From Actinoplanes sandaracinus (GTDB lineage Bacteria > Actinomycetota > Actinomycetes > Mycobacteriales > Micromonosporaceae): a stretch of DNA of 64,000 nt. The stretch spans positions 62,001 through 126,000 of the forward strand of contig NZ_JASCTH010000001.1 of assembly GCF_030009775.1 (NCBI RefSeq), in the 5' to 3' direction. The notes beneath the pieces were generated by a model, which was given only the letters and a program-made list of their open reading frames with translations, was not told the DNA's origin and made no database searches. Shown here one piece after another: positions 18,301 to 26,400 of this stretch. Positions within the stretch are counted from its first letter, which is position 1; each line of letters starts with the position of its first letter. Position numbers and translations under genes: made by a program.

Positions 18301-19437
18301 TCACCGGGCGGTGAGGCGGAGCAGCAGGACCTCGCCCGAGCGTGCCGCCGGGTAGCCGCCGTACTTCTTGTCGAAGAGGGCGAGCACCTCGGCGGGCCCC
18401 AGCTCCTGCCGGCCGTTGAGGCGGATCACGTCGAAGTGGCGGGTCTGCTGCCCGGAGCGGCGGGGCGGCCAGACGGCGAGGGCGCCGAACGCGGCCGTGC
18501 CGGCCGGCTGCTCGCCCTGGTCGTGCAGCACCTGCTCGGCGAGCTGGTTGGCGAGATGACCCGTGCCGTCGATGTAGATCCCGTCGGCGGCGCTGACATA
18601 GGGCACCGGCACCGCCTGCAGGCGTTTCCCGCCGCGGGCGAGGGTCACCGTGAGCCGCCAGTACCGGTCCAGGGTGCGGATGTGGTCGCCGTGGTCCCAC
18701 AACTCGCTGAACCGCCGGTCCACGAACTGGCCCCACGGGCTGGCCATGTCGACCTCGAGCTGCGGAACGTCGAACGACACCTTGCCGATCGGGAAGAACG
18801 AGATGAGCGCACGCCCGTCCCACTGGTAGAGCTGAATGGACGGCGACGCGTCGTACACGCAGACCTTCAGCCGGGATCTCATGTCGGGGCCGTCGAGCTG
18901 CTCCCGGAAGGCGTGCAGGTTGCGCAGGTTGTCCATGATCTGCGCGGTCACATCGATCTGCCGGCGCTCCAGTTCCTCGGCACGCTGCTGGGCGGCGGCG
19001 GAGTTCGGGTCGAGCAGCAGGACCCGGATGGTGGCGCCCTGCTCCAGGGCCTCCCGCATCGCGCTGAACGTGCGGGCCCGGGTACGGCCGTCCAGCAGGA
19101 TCGTCCAGGTGTCCAGGATGCGGATGTTGCGGTCGGTCTCCCGCATCCGGTCGATGAAGGTGGCCTGGTCGAAACGTTCGTGCTCCTGCACCCGTGCCTT
19201 GCGGGCCTCGTCGAAGATCGGATCGAAGATCACGTAGGAGACGGCGGCGAGGACCAGGCTGGACCCCAGGTTGAGCAGCAGATCGCTGGTGAAGCCCCGC
19301 ACCGACCAGGCCACGACCAGCATGCCCACCGAGATGGCGAGCAGCAGACCGCCGATGATCAAGGTGCGGGCGCGCCAACGTGGACGACGACCGAGGCGCC
19401 ATCGGAACAACCGCCCACCCCCCTGGCGAACAATCAT
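18301..19437 (-). CDS. Membrane-anchored protein of unknown function
   Basis: The protein is 378 residues. An Arg-rich N-terminus is followed by two hydrophobic helices (about 28-48 and 57-77), so the large C-terminal part is probably cytoplasmic. The segment IRILDTWTILLDGRTRARTF followed by IRVLLLDPNSAAA resembles the first half of phospholipase-D-like folds, but I see no HxK catalytic motif. ATG 19437 was chosen; an in-frame start at 19515 would add 26 basic residues that do not look like coding sequence. The gene is transcribed alone, towards the conservon. I do not assign a function. Confidence 0.7.
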   Translation of the reverse strand: MIVRQGGGRLFRWRLGRRPRWRARTLIIGGLLLAISVGMLVVAWSVRGFTSDLLLNLGSSLVLAAVSYVIFDPIFDEARKARVQEHERFDQATFIDRMRETDRNIRILDTWTILLDGRTRARTFSAMREALEQGATIRVLLLDPNSAAAQQRAEELERRQIDVTAQIMDNLRNLHAFREQLDGPDMRSRLKVCVYDASPSIQLYQWDGRALISFFPIGKVSFDVPQLEVDMASPWGQFVDRRFSELWDHGDHIRTLDRYWRLTVTLARGGKRLQAVPVPYVSAADGIYIDGTGHLANQLAEQVLHDQGEQPAGTAAFGALAVWPPRRSGQQTRHFDVIRLNGRQELGPAEVLALFDKKYGGYPAARSGEVLLLRLTAR

Positions 19438-19617
19438 GATCGCCGATTGAAGCAGAGCCCCGCAAGGCGGCGCCCGCGGAACGCATCGGCGCCGGTCAAG
19501 CGCGATCCGTGCCAAACGGGTGTCAGCCCTGCGACAGAGAAGTCAGTCAATCTCCACCGAGAGTGAGGATGACGCCAGGGCGGCCCGGGCGCGGCCGCCG
19601 AGAAGGAGATGATCGAG

Positions 19618-20076
19618 ATGGCGTTACAGCCATGGCCGAACGTCAGCCGCGGCGACAAGGCGCACCCGGTGCCGAGCCTGCAGTACCACCTACGGGCTCG
19701 CGGGCACACCGTGGTCGTGGACGGCGACTTCGGGCCCCAGACGGAGGCCGCGGTACGGGCGTTCCAGAACGACAAGCACCTCGCCGTGGACGGCATCGTC
19801 GGCCCGCAGACCTGGCAGGCGCTGGTGACCACCGTGCGCCGTGGCGACCAGGGTGACGCGGTGCGGTCGGTGCAGGAGGAGTTCCAGTTCCGCAACGAGT
19901 CCGGCGACCCGGACAACGCCCCGCTCGTGGACGGCGACTTCGGTCCCAAGACCGAGAGAGCGGTCCGGAACTGGCAGCAGTTCCTGCAGGACCACGACGA
20001 GCCGGCCATGCTCGTCGACGGCATCGTCGGCCGGATGACATGGCAGTCGCTGATCAGCGGCATGTATGCCGGCTGA
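19618..20076 (+). CDS. Protein with two peptidoglycan-binding domains (PG_binding_1 type)
   Basis: The 152-residue protein consists of two PG_binding_1 repeats: VVDGDFGPQTEAAVRAFQ then VDGIVGPQTWQAL, and LVDGDFGPKTERAVRNWQ then VDGIVGRMTWQSL. No signal peptide is visible and no catalytic domain is attached, so export would need another route. The start at ATG 19618 is nine bases after AAGGAG (19603-19608); ATG 19609 abuts that site and is too close. It neighbours the deaminase/SUKH and toxin locus, though a link is not shown. Confidence 0.85.
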   Translation: MALQPWPNVSRGDKAHPVPSLQYHLRARGHTVVVDGDFGPQTEAAVRAFQNDKHLAVDGIVGPQTWQALVTTVRRGDQGDAVRSVQEEFQFRNESGDPDNAPLVDGDFGPKTERAVRNWQQFLQDHDEPAMLVDGIVGRMTWQSLISGMYAG

Positions 20077-20088
20077 TCCACGCCGACG

Positions 20089-21336
20089 TCAGTGCCATGT
20101 TCCGTCGTCGCGGACTCGGTGCGTGCGCCGGCCGAGGACGAGAGTCTCCAGCGCCTCCACGTACGAGTCCGCGACGAACCACTCCCCCGCCTGGTCGAGG
20201 TCGAAGACCCGGCCCCGCTCGTCGATCGCGAGAACAGACTCGCGACCGACCCGGCCGAGTGGGTAGAGCCGTGCCCCGATGACCTGGCTGAACTCATGAA
20301 GCAGGTCGGCGGTGTGCGCGGCGATCTCGGATTCGATCCGGAAGAAGCGGATGCGCTGCTCGAGGCCGGGACCCCGGCGTGTCATGACCAGTGAGCCGGT
20401 CTGCCCGAACGCCTCGAACACTGCCGGGAACTCCCGGTGACGGAACTCCCGGCCCTTGATCTTGTTGACGTCCTCCACCATGGGCTCGGCCATCCCCACG
20501 TTGATCCGGTACGGATTCCGTGGCCGCCAGCCGCCGTTGAGCAGCTCCGAGGCCAGAACGTCGGAGAACCGGGACGGGTCGGGGTTGGGCTTCTGCGGCG
20601 CCGCATTGGGGTAGAGCACTCCGGTCTCCCCCCAGGGCAGGAGCGCCAACCGAGTGAGGACGTAGACGCAGGTCTCACACGGGTCGCTCGGTTCACCGGC
20701 GAGCGGGTCACCCGGCGATTGGATCTGGAACGTCTCGAAGGGCGACTCGCTCAGGATCTGCTGAGCTTCGTCCAGCGTCAGCGGAGGAAGCCCTCGCAGG
20801 CCTCGTCTGCGGTCCACGTCGTGCAGCGCGTCGGAGCAGGCGATCAGCTCGGCATGCCGCTCGCAACCACGCACGGTCTCCTGCGGCGTCTGCTCGGCCA
20901 GCCGCTCCAGCACCAGCGGGTGGTGGTTGAGTTTCTGGTCACCCTTCGCGCCGCGGGCTATGTAGACCCGGCCCTCGACGGTGGCATGAGCGGCCACGCT
21001 CGGGGCGACCTTGCGCCGGGCCTCCCGGCGCAACTGAAGTTCGGGATCGGCGGTCTTCGGAGGGTCGACGACCTCCCCCCGCTTCTCGTGGTACTGCCGT
21101 CGCAGGGTCTCGAACGGCCAGTTCGGCCACGTCGACACCCGCCCGGTCTCCCGGTCGATCACCCGCACGCCGGTGCCCAGCTCGGACGGCGAGAACAGCC
21201 GTCGCACCGTGGCGGTCCGCACGGCGAATCCGAGATCGAACTCCTCGATGGTGGCCCGGTGCTCCCGGCCCTTGGCCAGGGACTCGGCACGCGCCCAGGC
21301 CGCCGTGATCGCTTCGGCGTCGGTACGGGTGATCAT
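20089..21336 (-). CDS. Imm35-like / YwqJ-type deaminase / SUKH-3-like multidomain protein (copy 1)
   Basis: This 415-residue protein seems to have three parts. The N-terminal ~90 residues, with VIDRETGRVSTWPNWP, resemble the Imm35/YrhB immunity fold. The middle part has the cytidine-deaminase-like zinc motifs C-E-R-H-A-E (~184) and P-C-E-T-C (~245), matching YwqJ-type deaminases of polymorphic toxin systems. The C-terminus (VLAIDERGRVFDLDQAGEWFVADS) matches SUKH-3 immunity domains. The zinc ligands look intact. The domain names come from memory of these families; no search was run. A tandem paralogue lies 25 bases upstream on the same strand, and the toxin locus is divergent. Confidence 0.75.
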   Translation of the reverse strand: MITRTDAEAITAAWARAESLAKGREHRATIEEFDLGFAVRTATVRRLFSPSELGTGVRVIDRETGRVSTWPNWPFETLRRQYHEKRGEVVDPPKTADPELQLRREARRKVAPSVAAHATVEGRVYIARGAKGDQKLNHHPLVLERLAEQTPQETVRGCERHAELIACSDALHDVDRRRGLRGLPPLTLDEAQQILSESPFETFQIQSPGDPLAGEPSDPCETCVYVLTRLALLPWGETGVLYPNAAPQKPNPDPSRFSDVLASELLNGGWRPRNPYRINVGMAEPMVEDVNKIKGREFRHREFPAVFEAFGQTGSLVMTRRGPGLEQRIRFFRIESEIAAHTADLLHEFSQVIGARLYPLGRVGRESVLAIDERGRVFDLDQAGEWFVADSYVEALETLVLGRRTHRVRDDGTWH

Positions 21337-21361
21337 TGGTTCCTCCTGCCGAGGGTGGGCG

Positions 21362-22588
21362 TCACCAGGTGCCGTCGTCGCGGATCCGGGCGGCCGGAAG
21401 GCCCGTGATCAGCGCGACCAGCGCCTGGTCGAGGGTCTCGGCGATGAACCACTCACCGCCCTGGTCCAGGGAGAAGACGCGGCCCCGCTCGTCGATCGCG
21501 AGCACCGCCTCGGTGAACCCCTCCCGGCCCAGCGGGAACATCCGCGCGCCGACGACGGCGCCGAGCTCGTGCAGCGGGTCGGCCAGGTGCATCAGTCCGC
21601 CGCTGCCGAGCTGGAACCAGCGCACACGCTGGGCGGCGCCCGGCCCGTTGCGGCTCGGCGTGACCTCGTAGAACTCTGCGAACGCGGCCTCCGCCGCCGG
21701 GAACCGCCGCACCGCGAACTCCCCGCCCCGGCTGAGCTCGATCCGCTCCACCGCGCCCGCGCCCCACCGTGCCCGCCGCTCCCGGTCGCTGCCCCAGCCC
21801 GCGGCGGCGAGTTCCCACGCCACCTCCGCGGGGAAACGGCCGGGCTGCGGGTCCGTTCCGGAGGACACCCGCTGAACCTTCGGGTGGGCCAGGTCGCGGT
21901 CCGTGACGGCCGCGAGATCGAGGAGTACGCCGGAGCAGGTGACGCAGGGCGTGGCCGGCCGGCCGGCGAGCGGGTCACCGCTCTCCCTGATGTGAAAGGT
22001 CTCGAACCGGCCCTGGGCCAGGAGGACCCGTGCCTGCTCATCGGTGATCGGAGCGTCGCGCGCCTTGTCGGCCTCGTAGAGCACGTCCGAGACGACCAGC
22101 AGCTCCGCGTGCCGCTCGGCGCCGCGGACCGTGTGCTCCGGCGGGATCGCCGCGAGCCGCCGCGCGATCAGCGGATGATGGCGCACCTCCTGGTCGCCCT
22201 TGGCGCCGCGGGCCCGGAACAGCCGGCCGCCGAGCGTGAGATGGGCGGCCACCGAAGGGCTCACCCGCCGGTGAGCCTCACGCCGCAGCTCGGCCATCGG
22301 GTCGGAGGTCTGATGCGTCCCGACGGCGGTGTCGCGCCGCTCGGTGTAACGCGGGTCGAGCTCGGCGGACGGCGCGGGTGGCCAGTGCGAGAGCCGGCCG
22401 GTCTCCCGGTCGATGACGGTGGTCACGTCCGCGCCCGGCTCGGTGCGCACGCCCGGCGGCAGCATCATCGACACCGCGAAACCGAGAGCCAGCTCCTCGA
22501 CGAACGGCCTGCACGTGTAGCCGCGCCGGATCGACTGACGATGAGCCCAGCCGGTGGCGATGTGCTCCGCCTCGGTCCGCGTGATCAT
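21362..22588 (-). CDS. Imm35-like / YwqJ-type deaminase / SUKH-3-like multidomain protein (copy 2)
   Basis: The protein is 408 residues and has the same layout as its downstream neighbour: VIDRETGRLSHWPPAP near residue 60, the deaminase motifs R-H-A-E-L-L and P-C-V-T-C, and the SUKH-3 tail VLAIDERGRVFSLDQGGEWF. The two copies share order and end (RDDGTW) but have diverged through most of their length, so the duplication is not recent. ATG 22588 begins with the same MITRTEAE sequence as copy 1. It is divergent from the YbaB-like gene at 22721, sharing a 132-base promoter region. Confidence 0.75.
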   Translation of the reverse strand: MITRTEAEHIATGWAHRQSIRRGYTCRPFVEELALGFAVSMMLPPGVRTEPGADVTTVIDRETGRLSHWPPAPSAELDPRYTERRDTAVGTHQTSDPMAELRREAHRRVSPSVAAHLTLGGRLFRARGAKGDQEVRHHPLIARRLAAIPPEHTVRGAERHAELLVVSDVLYEADKARDAPITDEQARVLLAQGRFETFHIRESGDPLAGRPATPCVTCSGVLLDLAAVTDRDLAHPKVQRVSSGTDPQPGRFPAEVAWELAAAGWGSDRERRARWGAGAVERIELSRGGEFAVRRFPAAEAAFAEFYEVTPSRNGPGAAQRVRWFQLGSGGLMHLADPLHELGAVVGARMFPLGREGFTEAVLAIDERGRVFSLDQGGEWFIAETLDQALVALITGLPAARIRDDGTW

Positions 22589-22720
22589 CTTGGCCGCCCC
22601 TTCGGTCCCCCGGATGCGAGCTTAGAGCTATCGGGCATCGTCACTCGGCGGCGGGCCTTCATGCCGACCGCCGGCTGGTAGGTTGCTCCGGTCAGATCGC
22701 GAGTCCTCGGGGAGACCACC

Positions 22721-23149
22721 GTGAGCAGACAGGCCGACCGCGACGCGAACCACGCTCTTCGCGGCCGTTTCGACGACGTGGTGTCGCAGTACCAGCGCCT
22801 GCGCCTGGGCATGGACGACATCCAGGAGCGTCTGTCCACGATGGCCGTGACGGCCGAGTCGCCGGACGGCCATGTCCGCGCGACCGTCGGCGCCCGCGGT
22901 CAGCTGATCGATCTGCGACTCGACCGCGAGATCTACCGGCGCGGCGACCCCGACGAGCTGTCCCGCGTCATCCTGCGCACCGTCGAGCAGGCCGTGGCGA
23001 AGACGACCGGTCAGGTGCAGGAGATCGTCGGTGAATACCTTCCGCCGGGAACCGCGGCGGCCGGGTTCATGCGCGACGGAAACCTCGGCAACCTGCTCGC
23101 CCGCCAGGACCGGATCATGCGGGAGGCGGGCGACGGCGATGACCGGTGA
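22721..23149 (+). CDS. YbaB/EbfC-family protein
   Basis: The 142-residue protein is predicted helical at its N-terminus (RGRFDDVVSQYQRLRLGMDDI). It then has the YbaB-like strand pattern (VTAESPDGHVRATVGARGQLIDLRLD) and a final helix. In actinobacteria, YbaB-like proteins often precede WXG100 genes and toxin genes, as here. GTG 22721 is used. The gene overlaps the next by 11 bases, so both are likely co-translated. Confidence 0.82.
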   Translation: MSRQADRDANHALRGRFDDVVSQYQRLRLGMDDIQERLSTMAVTAESPDGHVRATVGARGQLIDLRLDREIYRRGDPDELSRVILRTVEQAVAKTTGQVQEIVGEYLPPGTAAAGFMRDGNLGNLLARQDRIMREAGDGDDR

Positions 23150-23465
23150 GCTCTACCTCGACCCACAACGCGCCGCCGCCGCCGGGCAGGACCTCTCCCA
23201 GGCCGGTACGCAACTGGTCGGCCTCAGCAACAGCACCGTCGCCGCGATCGCCGCGGCGAGCCAGGACCAGCCGTGGGGCCGGGACGAGATCGGCGCCGCG
23301 TTCCAGAAGAACTACGGGCCGATGCTCCAGAAGTTCACCGAGGCGTTCGGCAAGGTCGCCGGCTACGTCGAGGGCCTCGGCGACGCCGCGGTGAAGTCCG
23401 TCGAGGACAACACCGCCGCCGACGCCCGCGCGGCCGGGACCGTGACGAAGTCGTACCGGGCCTGA
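23139..23465 (+). CDS. WXG100-like small helical protein
   Basis: The 108-residue, Ala-rich, all-helical protein has the size and context of ESX/WXG100 substrates. A QPWGRDEIG stretch at the helical turn (~residue 46) stands where WXG sits in classical members. Proteins of this group form helical hairpins exported by type VII secretion, often as partners of a large toxin. The start ATG 23139 lies within the end of the YbaB-like gene. The giant toxin gene begins three bases after its stop. Confidence 0.75.
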   Translation: MTGELYLDPQRAAAAGQDLSQAGTQLVGLSNSTVAAIAAASQDQPWGRDEIGAAFQKNYGPMLQKFTEAFGKVAGYVEGLGDAAVKSVEDNTAADARAAGTVTKSYRA

Positions 23466-23468
23466 TGC

Positions 23469-26400
23469 ATGACCATTCTGCCGAGCCCGATCCCGCACCC
23501 CCTCGACTTCTCGCCCTGGGACCTTCCCGGCTGGGTCTACGAAGGCCTCGAATGGGTCGTCGGCTTCGACTGGCCGGAAGGCAACGAGAAGGCGACATGG
23601 GATCTCGCTGACCAGTGGTACGACCTGGTCAACGCGATGGCCGCGCCCCGGGAGGACGCCGCCGAGGCAGCGGGGCGGTTCATCACCGCCTACGGCGGCG
23701 GCGGCACCACCATCGACGCCTTCATCGCCGCCTGGAAGGCGGTGGCCGACAGTGACGAGGCCCCGCTCAACGCGCTGCTCGACTTCGCCACCGAGATGGG
23801 CAAGGTCGTCGAGGAGTGTGGCGCCGACATCGAGGCCGCCAAGCTGGAGGCCTGGATCGAGCTGGGCATCTTCGTCGTCGAGTTGATCGGCCTGTCGATC
23901 ACCGTCGCGCTCACGCTGGGCGCCGCCTCCCCCGCGGCCGCCGGCATCGTCGCCGCGACGCGGATGGCGATCCAGCAGATCTTCAAGCGGCTCGTCGCGC
24001 AGTTGTCCCGGAAGGCCATGAAGGAGGCCCTCAAGGACGCCGGCAAGCGCGTCGCCAGCGACGTCTTCACCAAGAAGGGCCTGGCGAACCTCGGCAAGCA
24101 GGCCCTGAAGGAGGGCCGGAGCGAGGCCCGCGAGGAGTTTCTGACCAACCTCGGCATCCAGAGTTACCAGACCGCGGTCGGTCACACCGACGGCATCAAC
24201 CTCGGTGATCTCGGCATGTCCACCCTCGCCGGGGCGGCCGGCGGCGTCTCCGCGCACGGCGCCAGCATCGGCGCCGGCCAGAAGAGCGGCCTCCTCCGCG
24301 GCGCCGCGGCGGAGGTGTTCGGCGAGTTGGGTGGCTCGGCCGTCACCGGCGACCTCCCGGGGTTCGAGGAACTCGCCAAGGCCGGCACCTCCGGCGCCGC
24401 CGGAGCGGCGGTCGGCAACACCCGCCAGTCCTTCCAGGACATGGGCGCCGGCCTCGACGGCGACCTCAGTCTCAACGGCCTGCCGTCGGCGTCGTCGTCG
24501 TCGTCGAATTCCACCTCATCGGGTACGGACGTCCGGTCCGCTTTCCCTGGCCTCTCCCCCGGCGACGGCTCGTCCGGCGGCGTCGCCACGAGCAACGGTG
24601 GGTCTTCCGACGGCGGATCCTCGGGAAACGGGTCCTCGAACGGTTCCTCCGACGGCGGGTCCGCCGGCAGCGGGTTCTCGAACGGCTCGTCCTCGACGTC
24701 GTCGCCCGTCGTGACCTCGTCGGTCTCGTCATCGGCGGACTCGTCGTCGCCCGTGTCGTCGTCGCCCGTGTCGTCGTCGCCCGTCTCGTCCACGTTCGTC
24801 TCGTCCCCGGCGGCCGACACGTCCGTGACGACCGTGACCCCGTCCCCCGCCGGTCACGTCGCCGACACCGCGTCTGCCGTGACCGGCCAGTCCACCACGC
24901 CCACGCCGTCCGAGACGGTCCAGGCGCCGTCCACCGGCACGCGTCCGACGGACGTCACGACGCCGGCTCCCAGCGGCGTCACCCTGTCATCGGTCGCACC
25001 GCCGGTCGACGCTCCGGCACACACCGGCGCCAACACCGGCGGACCGGCCTCGTCACCGGTGTCCACCTCGGTCAACCCGTCGCCGGCCGGCAACACGGCA
25101 GCCGGCTCGCCGGTGGCCTTCGCCCCGAACACGGGCACCACCGGCCCGGTCGGCACGCCGTCGGTCACCGTGCCGTCGGTCACCGCACCCGCGGTCGGCT
25201 CGCCCTCGGTCGGCTCGCCCAGCCCGAACGTGTCGCTCGCCGGAAGCGGCCCGGCGACCATGAGCGCGCCCGGCCTCACCAGCCCGTCCACGAGCGGCGT
25301 TTCGCCCACCGGGCCTTCACCGGGTGTCACGTCTCCCCAGAGCCTGGACACCGGCGGCACCCGCGCCAACGGTCCGGCGATCTCCACGACGGCGAGCCCG
25401 GCACCCACCGGCCCGGCGCCCACCAGCGCCACCTCGCCCGCCGGCACACCGGCGACAGCCTCGCCCGGGAGACCGGAAGTCACGGTCCCGGCACAGCCGA
25501 ACCCGGTCACGCCGGGTGGCCAGACCAACCCGCCGGCCTCCGCGCCGTCGCAGCCGGGACCGACGGACCAGCGGCCCGCACCGCCCCATCAGGCCCGAAC
25601 GGACCCCGGCCGGCCCGATCAGCAGCCGCTGGCCGGCACCGCGCCCATTCCCTTCACGTTGCCGCCACGCTCACCCAAGGACAACGGCGACGAGCTCCAG
25701 TACTTCGACCAGTACGGCAAGAACAAGAAGCTGGTACTGGACAGAATCCGCGTCACGACGCTGCAGGACTTGAGCCAGCAGATTTCGGATGCCCGTTTCA
25801 AGGAACAACGTGCCAGGCGCAATGTCATCAAGGCCACGCTGACGCTCAACTTCAGCGACCGCGACCTCTTTCGCCGCGAGGTGGCCGATCTCCAGAAGCA
25901 GGAGCACGACGCCAGTCAGTATCGCGCGTATCTCCTGGCCGACCCGAGCCACTACCCGCCCGGGCAGCACGCGCTCACGGACCCGCAGGACTTCCTGCGG
26001 GCGAACAAAGACGTCGGAGCCCTGTCCGACCTTCCGATCTGGAGCAACGATCAGTCGGCGCTGACCGGCGGCGGCAATCCGCCGAACTCCCGGACCCGGC
26101 GGAAGTACCAGCAATGGGGTGGTCTGCGGGAACCGCTCCGGGTGCACCAGGCCGACCTCGAGCGGGCGGTCCCCCGGGATCAGAACCTCGTGCCGGTGCG
26201 CACTCCGGACCCCCGTGCGCCCTGGCTGGGGCTCATGAACGACGGCGGGTCGGCCGCGGATCCGACCCGTGGCGTCAACTGCCTCGACTGTTCACTGTCG
26301 TTCTACGAGACCTATCTCCACGGCCGGCCGACGGTGGCCGCCCCGCGCACCGTCGACACCTACGGCGTCGGTGAGATCGACCAGCACGTCGGCGAGTTCG

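Noticed and set aside
18301..19437. Active phospholipase D
   Set aside because: The IRVLLLDP stretch is reminiscent of the fold, but no HxKxxxxD motif is present anywhere in the protein.
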